A stretch of DNA of 64,000 nt. Origin: CAYZJD01 sp964483455 (GTDB lineage: Bacteria; Acidobacteriota; Terriglobia; Bryobacterales; Bryobacteraceae). The notes below the pieces were generated by a model that did no database searches, had not been told where the DNA came from, and saw only the letters and a list, made by a program, of their open reading frames with translations. The position numbers and the translations under genes are program-made. This document shows positions 33,649 to 43,300 of the stretch, piece by piece. Numbering within the stretch: position 1 is the stretch's first letter; the number at the start of each line of letters is the position of its first letter. Location: assembly GCA_964483455.1 (NCBI GenBank), contig CAZACK010000010.1:14217-78216 (forward strand), given 5' to 3'.

Positions 33649-33790
33649 GCTTTTGTGCATCCTCCTGTGGGAGCGCGGGAGGGCATCTATGTTCTCTGCG
33701 AGGAACCTGCCGCAATCAAGGTTCTTCCTTGACACGGGGCAATGACAACAACTTGTCGAGTGCTCCAGCCCGACTGAAAGGACGCCGAGC

Positions 33791-36700
33791 GTGAAGAACA
33801 GACCTTTTTGGACGACGCTAGTGCTTTCCCTGCCGCTGGCCGGCATCTTGTCGGTGGCAAACGCGCAGAGTTTCAACAGCGCCATCGTCGGATCGGTGAC
33901 CGATCAGACCGGCGGCTCGATTACCGGCGCCAAGCTCTCGCTCACCTCGGGAGAGACGGCGGCGGTCTCCACGTTCACCACGGGGGCCGACGGCCTGTAC
34001 CGTTTTGGGAACCTCGCGCGGGGCGCCTACGACCTGAAGATCTCCGCGGCGGGGTTCCGGGATTTCCTGCAAACGGGGATCGGCCTCAATATCAACGAAA
34101 CGGTGACGATCAACGTGAGGATGGAGCTGGGGGCGGCGGTAGAGCGGGTTGAGGTGACGGCGGAGGCTTCGCCGCTTAACTTCAGCGACTCAACCATCAA
34201 GCAGTCGATCAATACGGACGCGATTGCGGAGCTTCCCCTGGTTGTGCAGGGGAATACTCGCTCGGCGGCGAACTTCGTAATTCTGATGCCCGGCGTGAGC
34301 ACGCCGAGCGGCAACCCGTTCGACGTCCGCATCAACGGCGGGCAGCAGATGGGCGACGAGGCGGTGCTCGACGGGGTCACAATGCAACAGGGCTTGATGA
34401 GCCAGAGCGGCATGGTTTCCCTGGGCAACGACTACCCGATGGTGCCGGAGGCGACGGCCGAGATTAGCGTGCTGACCTCAAACTACGAGCCGCAGTACGG
34501 TTCCACGACCGCGGCCGTGATTACGGCGGTCACCAAATCGGGCGGCAGCGACTTCCACGGCGAGCTACATGAGTTCCACCGCAACACCGCGCTGAACGCG
34601 CGCCAGTGGAATCTCCCCAACCGGCCGAAGGACATCGAGAACGAGTTCGGCGGCTCCGTTGGCGGACCGGTGAAGCTGCCAGGCGCGTGGGGCGGCAAGC
34701 GCAAGACCTTCTTCTTCGCCAATTTCGACAACTGGGTCATCCGAGGCGGCGCGCGCCGGCCGATCATCAGCATTCCGACCGAGAAAATGAGGGCAGGGGA
34801 CTTCAGCGAGTGGCCGTATCCGGTCTTTGATCCGGATACGACCCGGGCCAACCCTAGCTTCAACCCCGAGGCGCCGGTCGGTCCTGATAACGTGCCGTAC
34901 CTGCGCGATCAGTTCATGGGTTGCGACGGCCAGTCCCCGAATGTGATCTGCCCGTCGGATCCACGCTTGCAGAACTCCCTGGCCAAGCAATGGCTACAGC
35001 ACTTGCCCGCGACCGACTTTCCCGGGACGCAGAACAACTACATTTCGCCCGTTCCGGTGGGAGACATCAGCGGCACCGAAACGGACCACCGGCTCTCGTG
35101 GGACACGCGGTTCGACCACTACCTCGGCGATAAGGACCACTTTTCCGCCGTCCTCCACTACCGCGACACCGTCTTCCGCAAGTCGAGCAACCTGCCGGAG
35201 ATCATTGCCTCGGAAGGGTTCATCACTGAGGGCGGGCAGATCGGGCCGTGGGTGGTCCGGGCCAGTTGGGACCGCACCTTCTCGCCGACACTGCTCAACA
35301 ACCTGAACCTCGGCTACCACAACTTCCGCGGCCTGGAGACCTGCGTCGACCGGGACCACGCTGCCGAGCTGCCTCAGATCCCGGGTGTGGCCAGCCACGC
35401 GTCACCGCCCGCCATTGGCCTGGAGGATTTCGAAGGAATGGGTTGTGGCGGCGCCGAGTTGTTCGAAGGCCGGCCCACCTATGTCGTCAACGACATGGTT
35501 TCCTGGGTCCGCGGCAAGCACACCATCAAGTTCGGCGGCGAGTTCCGCAAGCTCACGCTGGACCGGGACGTGTACGGAGGCTTTGCGGGCTACTTCGGTT
35601 TCACCCGTCTGAATACCGGTGTGATCGGAATACCAAGCGGGAATTCAGTGGCCAGCTTCCTGTTGGAGCGCGTCGATTACGGCCAGGCCAGTTTCTTCGA
35701 AGTCTCAAAGTTTTACATGCGCAGCAAGTCCTGGAACCTCCATATCGGCGACACCTGGAGGGCGACGTCCAAACTCAGCATCAATTTCGGACTCCGATGG
35801 GACGTGGCTACGCCGTCGCTGGAGAAATGGGACCACCTTGCTTTCTTTGACCCGTCAGGACCGAATCCGAGCGCCGGCAACCGCCCAGGCCGCATGGTCT
35901 GGGCCGGAACGAAGTCCGGATTGCTGGATATTCCCTACGGCGCAGCGGCGTTCGGAGACCGGCACCCGGAAAAGACCTGGTACAAGGGGTTTGCTCCGCG
36001 CCTGGGCATCGCCTACACGTTGAACGATCAGACCGTTGTCCGCACCGGTTATGGGATCTTCTACCTCGGCTCGTACTACCCGGGCTGGGGCGGCGGCGCG
36101 GCGCTGGACGGGTTTTCGATCACGCCGGGATTCTCCGGCTCGCTCGGCGGCATGGATCCCGCCTTCATGCTCCGCGCGGGGTTACCGCAGGACTTCCAGA
36201 GGCCACCGTTCATCGACGCGGGCCTTCTCAACGGCCAATCCGGACCTCTTTACCGGCCATTCGACGCCAACCGGCTGCCCTATACCCAGCAGTGGAATCT
36301 CACGGTCGAGCGACAATTCACCAACAACTTCTATATCAGCGCCGCCTACGTCGGCAACAAGGGAACGCGGCTGCTTTCGCAGAAGGTACCGTTGAATGTG
36401 TTGAACCCGAACTTGTTATCGATGGGGCCGGCGCTGTTTGATGAATATGGGGAGGGGCAGCCGGAACTGAACGGCGTTGCCAATCCCTATCCCGGATGGG
36501 AGGCGCAGTTGGAGGCGTGCGCGCCGACGGTCGCCCAGGCGCTCGTGCCGTATCCTCAGTATTGCGGCGGGTTACGGGGCTTGAACGAAAACGCCGGCAA
36601 TTCGACGTATCATTCGCTGCAATTGAAGGCCGAGCATCGTTTCTCGCAGGGCCTCTGGGTCCTGGGGGCCTACACGCTATCTAAGACGCTCACTGACGCC

Positions 36701-37390
36701 GACATTATCCAGTCCGAATCGGCCACCTGGAGCGGCGGCAACGGGTCCATTTCACCCTTCGAGATGCGCCGGAACAAAGCGCTGGCTATCGAAGACGTGC
36801 CCCAGACGTTGTCGCTGGCGTTCGTCTACGACCTGCCTTTCGGCAAGGGGAAACGGTTTCTCTCCAAGGGAGGGGTGTCGGACAAAGTCCTCGGCGGGTG
36901 GGGGCTGAACAGCATCATCCGCCTTCAGTCGGGGACGCCCCTGTTTTTCCGCTCCAGTGTCTGCAACGTTCCCGGACAGTTCCAGGCCGCGTGTATTCCC
37001 GCCACTCTGGAGGGAGCGAATCCATTTGCGCAAAGCAAGAGTGATTTCGATCCCGCGAGAGGTCCGCTCTTGAGCAGCGCCGCATTCGAGGACCCGGCCA
37101 GTTTCAACTTCTATTACGGCAAAGGGCCTCGCGTGTCGAATTTCCGGGGCTTCGGCTACAACAACCATGACCTGACCTTCTTCAAGCGGACGCAGATTAC
37201 CGAGAAGGTACGCTTCGAGGTCCGAGCGGAATTCTTTAATGTCTGGAACTCCCACGTCTTCCGATGCACCTCGCGCTGCTTTGGAGACCAGGGCTTCGAT
37301 ACGGACGTGGCAAGCCCGACCTTCGGCGAGTGGAACGGGGCCGTGACAGCCCCGCGGACCATCCAACTCAGCGGAAAGCTTATATTCTGA
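33791..37390 (+). CDS. Oar-like TonB-dependent receptor (CarboxypepD_reg + plug + beta-barrel)
   Basis: A 1199-residue outer-membrane protein. The signal peptide MKNRPFWTTLVLSLPLAGILSVANA is followed by a carboxypeptidase-regulatory-like Ig domain (NSAIVGSVTDQTGGSITGAK), a plug-type domain (RVEVTAEASPLNFSDSTIKQ, FDVRINGGQQMGDEAVLDGV) and a long barrel with the marker KSGGSDFHGELHEFHRNTALNARQWN. The C-terminus ends QLSGKLIF, an aromatic end as in outer-membrane barrels. Acidobacteria carry many such proteins for polymer or protein uptake. GTG start with GAAAGGAC eleven bases upstream. The following PQQ dehydrogenase and cytochrome suggest the receptor's ligand or export partner feeds periplasmic oxidation. 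TonB box not identified. Confidence 0.9.
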   Translation: MKNRPFWTTLVLSLPLAGILSVANAQSFNSAIVGSVTDQTGGSITGAKLSLTSGETAAVSTFTTGADGLYRFGNLARGAYDLKISAAGFRDFLQTGIGLNINETVTINVRMELGAAVERVEVTAEASPLNFSDSTIKQSINTDAIAELPLVVQGNTRSAANFVILMPGVSTPSGNPFDVRINGGQQMGDEAVLDGVTMQQGLMSQSGMVSLGNDYPMVPEATAEISVLTSNYEPQYGSTTAAVITAVTKSGGSDFHGELHEFHRNTALNARQWNLPNRPKDIENEFGGSVGGPVKLPGAWGGKRKTFFFANFDNWVIRGGARRPIISIPTEKMRAGDFSEWPYPVFDPDTTRANPSFNPEAPVGPDNVPYLRDQFMGCDGQSPNVICPSDPRLQNSLAKQWLQHLPATDFPGTQNNYISPVPVGDISGTETDHRLSWDTRFDHYLGDKDHFSAVLHYRDTVFRKSSNLPEIIASEGFITEGGQIGPWVVRASWDRTFSPTLLNNLNLGYHNFRGLETCVDRDHAAELPQIPGVASHASPPAIGLEDFEGMGCGGAELFEGRPTYVVNDMVSWVRGKHTIKFGGEFRKLTLDRDVYGGFAGYFGFTRLNTGVIGIPSGNSVASFLLERVDYGQASFFEVSKFYMRSKSWNLHIGDTWRATSKLSINFGLRWDVATPSLEKWDHLAFFDPSGPNPSAGNRPGRMVWAGTKSGLLDIPYGAAAFGDRHPEKTWYKGFAPRLGIAYTLNDQTVVRTGYGIFYLGSYYPGWGGGAALDGFSITPGFSGSLGGMDPAFMLRAGLPQDFQRPPFIDAGLLNGQSGPLYRPFDANRLPYTQQWNLTVERQFTNNFYISAAYVGNKGTRLLSQKVPLNVLNPNLLSMGPALFDEYGEGQPELNGVANPYPGWEAQLEACAPTVAQALVPYPQYCGGLRGLNENAGNSTYHSLQLKAEHRFSQGLWVLGAYTLSKTLTDADIIQSESATWSGGNGSISPFEMRRNKALAIEDVPQTLSLAFVYDLPFGKGKRFLSKGGVSDKVLGGWGLNSIIRLQSGTPLFFRSSVCNVPGQFQAACIPATLEGANPFAQSKSDFDPARGPLLSSAAFEDPASFNFYYGKGPRVSNFRGFGYNNHDLTFFKRTQITEKVRFEVRAEFFNVWNSHVFRCTSRCFGDQGFDTDVASPTFGEWNGAVTAPRTIQLSGKLIF

Positions 37391-37469
37391 AGAAATCGGC
37401 TGCTCTATCCGCGGATTTGCCCGCTGAGGTTCTGAGGTGAGACGGCCGAGCCGCTGAAGGGGCATAAGT

Positions 37470-39419
37470 ATGTGTGTGCGTCCAACCCGAACATTGTCTT
37501 CGCGCTGCCTTCTTGGCCGCCCGGCTGACTCGCCGGTTCGCAGGGCAGCCGCCGGCCGAGCGGTGCTCACTGCGTTCGCCTGCTGCCTCTGGCTCCCGGC
37601 CGTCCAGGCCCCCGCGCAGGAATGGCGGTTCTGGGGAGGCGACGCCGGCGGGACGAAGTACTCGCCGCTTGACCAGATCCACCGGAAGAACGTGTCGCAG
37701 TTGAAAGTCGCCTGGACCTACGACACGGGCGATTGGAGCGACGGCACGGAGTACCCGACGCGTTCCGCCTTCGAGGCGACTCCGCTCGTGGTGGACGGCG
37801 TGATGTACGTCAGCACTCCGTTCTGCCGCCTCCTCGCGCTCGACGCCGAGAGCGGGGAGAAGCTCTGGGATTTTGACCCGAAGATCGACCGCACCATGCG
37901 CACCAACCTCTTCGTCAGCCGCGGCGTGACCTTCTGGCAGGACGGAAGCAAGAAGCGCATCTTTCTCGGTGATCTTCACGGCCGCCTTTTCTCGATCGAC
38001 GCGAAGACCGGGAAGCCGGACCCGAAGTTCGGAACCGGCGGCATGCTCGACCTGAAAGCGGGCATGGCCGACAAGTTCGCCGACAAGCAGTACAGGCTGA
38101 CCTCGCCCGTCGCCGTGTGCGGAACTGTTGTCATCACGGGAAGCCTGGTGAGCGATGGCTCGCCAACAGGGCCGAGCGGCGACATCCGCGGATTCGACGC
38201 GCGCACGGGCAAGCCCCTATGGCGTTTTCATGTCGTGCCGCACCCGGGCGAATTCGGCAACCACACCTGGGAAGGCGACTCGTGGAAGGATCGCGGCGGC
38301 GCCAACTGTTGGTCGGTGATGAGCGTGGACGAGAAGAACGGCCTGGTCTTTGTCCCGCTCACTTCCCCGAGCTACGACATGTACGGGGGCGACCGCAAAG
38401 GAGCAAACCTGTTCGGCAACAGCGTGGTGGCGCTGGATTGCCGGACCGGGAAGCGCAGGTGGCATTTTCAGACAGTCCACCACGACCTGTGGGACTACGA
38501 CTTGCCCGCCCAGCCGGTGCTGGTGACCGTCGAGCGCCAGGGCAGGGAGATTCCGGCGGTGGCGCAGGTCACCAAGATGGGCTTCACTTTCCTGCTCCAT
38601 CGCCTGACGGGAGAGCCGCTGTTTCCGGTCGAGGAGCGGGCGGTGCCGAAGAGCCCGATCCCAGGCGAGGAAACCTGGCCCACGCAGCCCGTTCCGCTGA
38701 AGCCGCCGCCGTTCGCGCGGCTGTCCGTCTCGCGCGACGACATTACCGACGTGACGCCGGAATCCCGCAAGGAGTGCCTGGAAATCCTCGGCGACGCGGA
38801 CGTGGACGTCTCGATCTACGATCCGTTCGGCGAGCAGGATGCGATCATCATGCCTGGGCTGAACGGAGGAACGAATTGGGGAGGGGCTTCCTTCGACCCG
38901 GCTTCCAAGCTGCTTTATGTAAACTCCATGGACGTCGGCGGGCTCTTTCGGCTCGTCAAGCGTCCGGAAGGGGCCGAAATCCCGTACGCGCTGCGCGCGA
39001 AGAAATACGAGTTCCTTTGGGATTCGAAAGGTTATCCCTGCCAGAAGCCGCCTTGGGGGACCCTGACCGCCATCGATCTGAACAGCGGCGAGTTCCGCTG
39101 GCAGGTCCCGCTGGGCGAGTTCGACGAGCTCAAAGCCCGGGGCGTTCCCAAGACCGGGACACCGAACCTCGGAGGCTCGGTGGTGACCGCCGGCGGCCTG
39201 GTCTTCATCGGCGCCACCAACGACCGGAAGTTCCGCGCGTTTGACAAGGACACCGGCGCGGAGCTTTGGGTGGCTGAGCTTCCGGCGAGCGGGATGGCCA
39301 CGCCCATGACGTTCCTGGGGAAGAAAACCGGCAAGCAGTTCGTGGTGATCGCCGCCGGCGGAGGCAACAAGTACGACAAAGTGTTCACCGGCAAGCTGGT
39401 GGCCTTCGCGTTGCCGTAG
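37470..39419 (+). CDS. PQQ-dependent dehydrogenase, soluble quinoprotein type
   Basis: A 649-residue periplasmic quinoprotein. A long basic N-terminus leads into a hydrophobic signal core (VLTAFACCLWLPAVQAPAQ). An eight-bladed propeller follows: WRFWGGDAGGTKYSPLDQIH, FEATPLVVDGVMYVST, GGANCWSVMSVDEKNGLVF, WDYDLPAQPVL and GGSVVTAGGLVFIGATNDRK are recognisable W-motif blades of PQQ glucose/alcohol/quinate dehydrogenases. It lacks the cytochrome domain of quinohemoproteins, and a multiheme cytochrome is encoded six bases downstream. A Shine-Dalgarno AAGGGG precedes the ATG. The alcohol or sugar substrate is not readable. Confidence 0.88.
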   Translation: MCVRPTRTLSSRCLLGRPADSPVRRAAAGRAVLTAFACCLWLPAVQAPAQEWRFWGGDAGGTKYSPLDQIHRKNVSQLKVAWTYDTGDWSDGTEYPTRSAFEATPLVVDGVMYVSTPFCRLLALDAESGEKLWDFDPKIDRTMRTNLFVSRGVTFWQDGSKKRIFLGDLHGRLFSIDAKTGKPDPKFGTGGMLDLKAGMADKFADKQYRLTSPVAVCGTVVITGSLVSDGSPTGPSGDIRGFDARTGKPLWRFHVVPHPGEFGNHTWEGDSWKDRGGANCWSVMSVDEKNGLVFVPLTSPSYDMYGGDRKGANLFGNSVVALDCRTGKRRWHFQTVHHDLWDYDLPAQPVLVTVERQGREIPAVAQVTKMGFTFLLHRLTGEPLFPVEERAVPKSPIPGEETWPTQPVPLKPPPFARLSVSRDDITDVTPESRKECLEILGDADVDVSIYDPFGEQDAIIMPGLNGGTNWGGASFDPASKLLYVNSMDVGGLFRLVKRPEGAEIPYALRAKKYEFLWDSKGYPCQKPPWGTLTAIDLNSGEFRWQVPLGEFDELKARGVPKTGTPNLGGSVVTAGGLVFIGATNDRKFRAFDKDTGAELWVAELPASGMATPMTFLGKKTGKQFVVIAAGGGNKYDKVFTGKLVAFALP

Positions 39420-39425
39420 CGCCCG

Positions 39426-39944
39426 ATGAAGACGATCACCTTTGGGATCTTCGCCGCTGCGGTTGCGTTGTTCGCCCAGCAGACACTCTCGTATAAGGGG
39501 AAGGAAGAGAAACTGCCGGCGGCGGTCGCTCCCCAGCCCATCGCCTACAGCCACAAGAGGCACCTCGCGTTGGGCATGCGGTGCCTGGACTGCCACAAGG
39601 ACGCCACTCAACAGGACCAGGCCGGCCTGCCTGGGACCGCATTGTGCATGGGGTGCCACACGACCGTCAAGGCCGACAGTCCGGAGATCCGCAAGCTCCA
39701 CGAAATCCACAAAGGCCGTCAGAAGCTGGGCTGGGTGCGTGTGTACAAAGTCCCCGATTTCGTCTTCTTCAGCCACGCCAGCCATCTGAAAGCAGGCGAG
39801 CAGTGCGTCACCTGCCACGGCCCGGTTGAGGAGCGGCACGTTCTCGCCAAGGAGGTGTCCACGAGCATGGTCGCCTGCATGAACTGCCACGCGGCACGGA
39901 AGGTTTCCAACGAGTGCGTCCTGTGCCACCAGCTCAGCTTTTAG
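39426..39944 (+). CDS. pentaheme c-type cytochrome (cytochrome c7/class III-like)
   Basis: A 172-residue periplasmic electron carrier. After a signal peptide (MKTITFGIFAAAVALFAQ) five CxxCH heme-binding motifs are visible: CLDCH 53-57, CMGCH 74-78, CVTCH 127-131, CMNCH 151-155 and CVLCH 164-168. Distal histidines appear in YSHKRHLALG and FFSHASHLKAG, the repeated SHxxH pattern of class III multiheme cytochromes. It follows the PQQ dehydrogenase by six bases and is very likely its electron acceptor or part of a chain to the respiratory membrane. The family is sure; the exact redox partner is inferred. Confidence 0.93.
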   Translation: MKTITFGIFAAAVALFAQQTLSYKGKEEKLPAAVAPQPIAYSHKRHLALGMRCLDCHKDATQQDQAGLPGTALCMGCHTTVKADSPEIRKLHEIHKGRQKLGWVRVYKVPDFVFFSHASHLKAGEQCVTCHGPVEERHVLAKEVSTSMVACMNCHAARKVSNECVLCHQLSF

Positions 39945-39983
39945 GCTGGATGTGGCGCAGCCTCTCCGGCTGCCGTGCCGGCA
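39944..39983. repeat. dispersed repeat, copy B
   Basis: The partner of 29265-29304, 38 of 40 identical. It begins at the last base of the cytochrome stop codon and carries the hairpin GCAGCC-TCTCC-GGCTGC. It is followed by further hairpins at 40019-40058. Confidence 0.8.
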
Positions 39984-40018
39984 TTCTTGCCGACACCATG
40001 GCTTCGTAGGCAGCCCAT

Positions 40019-40058
40019 GCGTCCCGAAGAGTCGGGACGCGTCCACGCTGAGAGCGTG
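40019..40058. repeat. tandem perfect hairpins
   Basis: GCGTCCCGA-AGAG-TCGGGACGC (40019-40040, 9-bp stem) is followed by CACGCT-GAG-AGCGTG (40044-40058). The doublet is typical of REP/BIME-like elements. The second arm provides the GTG used as start in the frame that follows. Confidence 0.7.
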
Positions 40059-40241
40059 CGCTACGCCCTTCAGGCGGCTTTCCGCCGCAACCTGAACCTG
40101 CCGGCTTTACTCGTGCCCGTGGATGCGTCCAAACAGCGCAACGCGGCGGAAGTGATCGAAGAGATCAGACGGCATCGAGAGGGGAGGAAACTGCGCAGCG
40201 TCTCCATCCGCCGATTGATTGAAGAAGGATGCCGCTATTGA
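40056..40241 (+). CDS. orphan antitoxin-like small protein
   Basis: A 61-residue frame starting at a GTG inside the hairpin array, with VPVDASKQRNAAEVIEEIRR and GRKLRSVSIRRLIEEGCRY at its end. The ending resembles the helical tail of VapB-type antitoxins that sit before PIN toxins, but no toxin gene follows; instead another hairpin pair and the end of kgd come next. An alternative start is GTG 40113. The N-terminal part reads through repeat sequence. It is probably a relic of a lost toxin-antitoxin module. Low confidence that it is expressed. Confidence 0.4.
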   Translation: MRYALQAAFRRNLNLPALLVPVDASKQRNAAEVIEEIRRHREGRKLRSVSIRRLIEEGCRY

Positions 40242-40340
40242 GCCGCTTCGTACCGCACAGTCTGGTCGAGTCTCAGGCGGCGCACCACGGTCGGAGGAAG
40301 CAGGGAATGGTGTTCTGGTGTCGCGCATCGTTTCGGATGC

Positions 40341-40378
40341 GTCGAGACGAGTCTCGACGCCGCAGACTGAAGTCTGCG
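40341..40378. repeat. tandem perfect hairpins at the end of kgd
   Basis: GTCGAGAC-GA-GTCTCGAC (40341-40358) and CGCAGACT-GA-AGTCTGCG (40361-40378) lie two bases apart just beyond the kgd stop. They may also serve as a transcription stop for kgd, although no T-run follows on the minus strand. Confidence 0.7.
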
Positions 40379-40385
40379 CCACGAC

Positions 40386-43300
40386 TTACTTGGCCTTCCG
40401 CTTCGCCACCAGCCTTACCGCTCCCGGCCTGGGCAGCGCCGACACGGCGAACGCTTCCTCGATGACGTCGGCCTGCTCGGCGAGGTGCCGCTTGTGGGAG
40501 CCGGCCGCCGGGCTGGCGCTTTCCGGACGGCCGACGAAGCGGAGCTTGCGGCGCGTCGGATCCAGCAAGTGCTGCACACGCTCGCGCAGGAAGCGCCACG
40601 GGCCCATGTTGCGCGGCTCCTCCTGCACCCACAGCACCTCCGCCGTCGTCGGGTAGCGCAGCAGCACGTCGTTCAGCTCGGATTCGGGGAACGGATAGAG
40701 CTGCTCGAGGCGGATAATCGCCACCTGATCCGCTTCCCGTTCCTCGCGTGCCTCCGCCAGCTCGTAGTAGATCTTGCCGGAGCATAGCAGCACGCGCGTG
40801 ACCGCGTGCGCTTCGATGGGGCCGGCCTCCCCGAGCACTTCCCGGAAGCCGCCGGTGGTGAAGTCGCCGAGCGGCGACACCGCCTTCGGGTGGCGCAGCA
40901 GGCTCTTCGGAGTGAAAATGACCAGCGGCTTGCGCACCCCGCGCCGGTCATGCCCGCCGTGCATCTGCCGCCGCAGCAAGTGGAAATATTGCGCCGGCGT
41001 CGAGCAGTTGGCCACCTGCATGTTGTTTCCGGCGCACAACGCGAGGAACCGCTCGATGCGGGCGCTCGAGTGTTCCGGCCCCTGTCCTTCGAAGCCGTGC
41101 GGGAGCAGCATCACCAGCCCGCTCGGCTGGCCCCACTTCGACTCGGCGCAGGAGATGAACTGGTCGATCATGATCTGGGCGCCGTTGGCGAAGTCGCCGA
41201 ACTGCGCCTCCCACAACACCAGCGTCAGCGGGTCGGCGACGCTGTAGCCGAACTCGAACCCCAGCACGGCGTACTCGCTCAAGCTGCTGTCGTAGACCTC
41301 GAAGCGCGCCTGCTTCGGATCCAGGTGCCCGATCGGGCAATACTCCCGCGCATTCTCGTAATCGCAGAACACCAGGTGCCGCTGGCTGAACGTGCCCCGG
41401 CCGCTGTCCTGCCCGCTCAGGCGCACCGGCGTGCCCTCGAGCACCAGGCTGCCGAAGGCGAGCGCCTCGCCCAGCGCCCAGTCGATCGGACCTTCGTCGC
41501 GGATCACCTGCTTGCGCCGCTCGATGAAGCCGCGCAGTTTCGGATGGAGGTGGAAATCCGCCGGGAACGTGGTCAGGCCTTCCACAACCCGAATCAGCGT
41601 TTCACGGTCCGCGGCGGTGTAAGGCACTACGGCCGGCGCCTCTTCCACCGGCACGACGCTCAGGTCTTGCAACTCGAACCGCTCGGCGTGCTCCTGCGCC
41701 GCCTCGAACGCCGCGCTGAGCCGGCCGGAGAGGCGCTTGCGCATCCGCGCGACTTCCTCCTCGCTGACAATCCCCTCGCGCTGGAGCCGCTCCGCGTAGA
41801 GCACCGCCACCGACGGATGATCCTTGATCTTGCGATACAGGATCGGCTGGGTGTAGCTGGGGTCGTCGGCTTCGTTGTGGCCGTGGCGGCGGTAGCAGAA
41901 CATGTCGATCACCACGTCCTTCTTGAACCGCTGCCGGAAGTCGAAGGCGATCTGCGCGGCGCGGACGGCCGCTTCCGGATCGTCTCCGTTGACGTGGAAG
42001 ATCGGCGCCTGCACCATGCGCGCGACGTCGGTGGAGTACGGCGTCGAGCGGGCTTCATCCGCCGGCGTCGTGAAGCCGATCTGGTTGTTGATCACCAGGT
42101 GGACCGTGCCGCCGGTGCGGTAGCCGTGAAGCTGGGAGAAATTCAGCGTCTCGGCCACCACGCCCTGGCCAGCGAAGGCGGCGTCGCCGTGGATGAGCAG
42201 CGGAATGACGCGCCCGCGGTCGGCGTCGCCGAGGCGCTCCTGCTTCGGGCGGACGATGCCCTCGACCACCGGATCGACGGCCTCCAGGTGGCTTGGATTC
42301 GGCGACAGCGACACGACGATCTCCCGGCCTGCGGGCGACCGCCGGACGCCGCTCGCGCCGAGGTGGTACTTGACGTCGCCCGAGCCTTGGGTGCTGGCCG
42401 GGTCGATGTCGCCCTCAAATTCCGAAAAGACCTGGGTCAGCGGCTTGCCGATGATGTTGGCGAGCACGTTCAGCCGGCCGCGGTGGGCCATGCCCATGAC
42501 GATCTCGTGGACGCCACCCTCGGCGGCGCGGTTGAGCAGCTCGTCGACGATGGCGATGGCAGTCTCCCCGCCTTCGATCGAGAAGCGCTTGTGGCCGATG
42601 AACCGCGCGTGGAGGAAGTGCTCGAACTCCTCGGCTTCAACCAGGCGCTCCAGAACCCTCAGCCGCGTTTCCTTCTCGAGCGGCCAGTTGTTTGCCTCCG
42701 GCTCCATGCGCAGTTGCAGCCACCGCTTCTGCTCCGGGTGCTGGATGTTCATGTACTCGCACCCGATCTTGCCGCAGTAGGTCTGCCGCAGCGTCTCGAG
42801 GATCTCGCGCAGGGTGGCCACGGGCTGCGGCGTGCCCTCGCCGATCGCCTCGCTGAGGCTGCCGGTGAGGAACTCGCGGTCCAGGTCCCAGATGGTGAGC
42901 CCGTAGGTGGCCGGGTCGAGCTCGGGGTGGTAGCTGGGCTCGCGGCCGAGCGGGTCGAGGTCGGCGATCAGGTGGCCGCGCACGCGGTAGGCGTTGATGA
43001 GCTGGAGGACGGCGGCCTCCTTGGCGATTTCCGAGGTGCGCCCGCCGAGGCCGGGGAGCGCAGCCGCGCGGTCCGCTTCCCAGCGCACCGGGCTGTGCGG
43101 CATCTTGAGGTCGGCGAAGATCTGCTCGTAGAAGGCGTCCTGGCCTTGGAGAAGCGCGTGGACCTTTCCGAGAAACATGCCGGATTCGGCGCCCTGCACG
43201 ATGCGGTGATCGTAAGTGCAGGTGATGGTCATGACCTTGCCGATTCCGAGCATCGCCCGCACTTCCGGCGACATGCCCTGGTATTCGGCCGGGTAGTCGA

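Noticed and set aside
38217..40046. 609-codon minus-strand frame across the PQQ dehydrogenase and cytochrome
   Set aside because: Both plus-strand genes have decisive motifs (propeller W motifs, five CxxCH).
40341..40378. CRISPR-like spacing of hairpins
   Set aside because: Only two different hairpins, no repeated unit with regular spacers and no cas genes.
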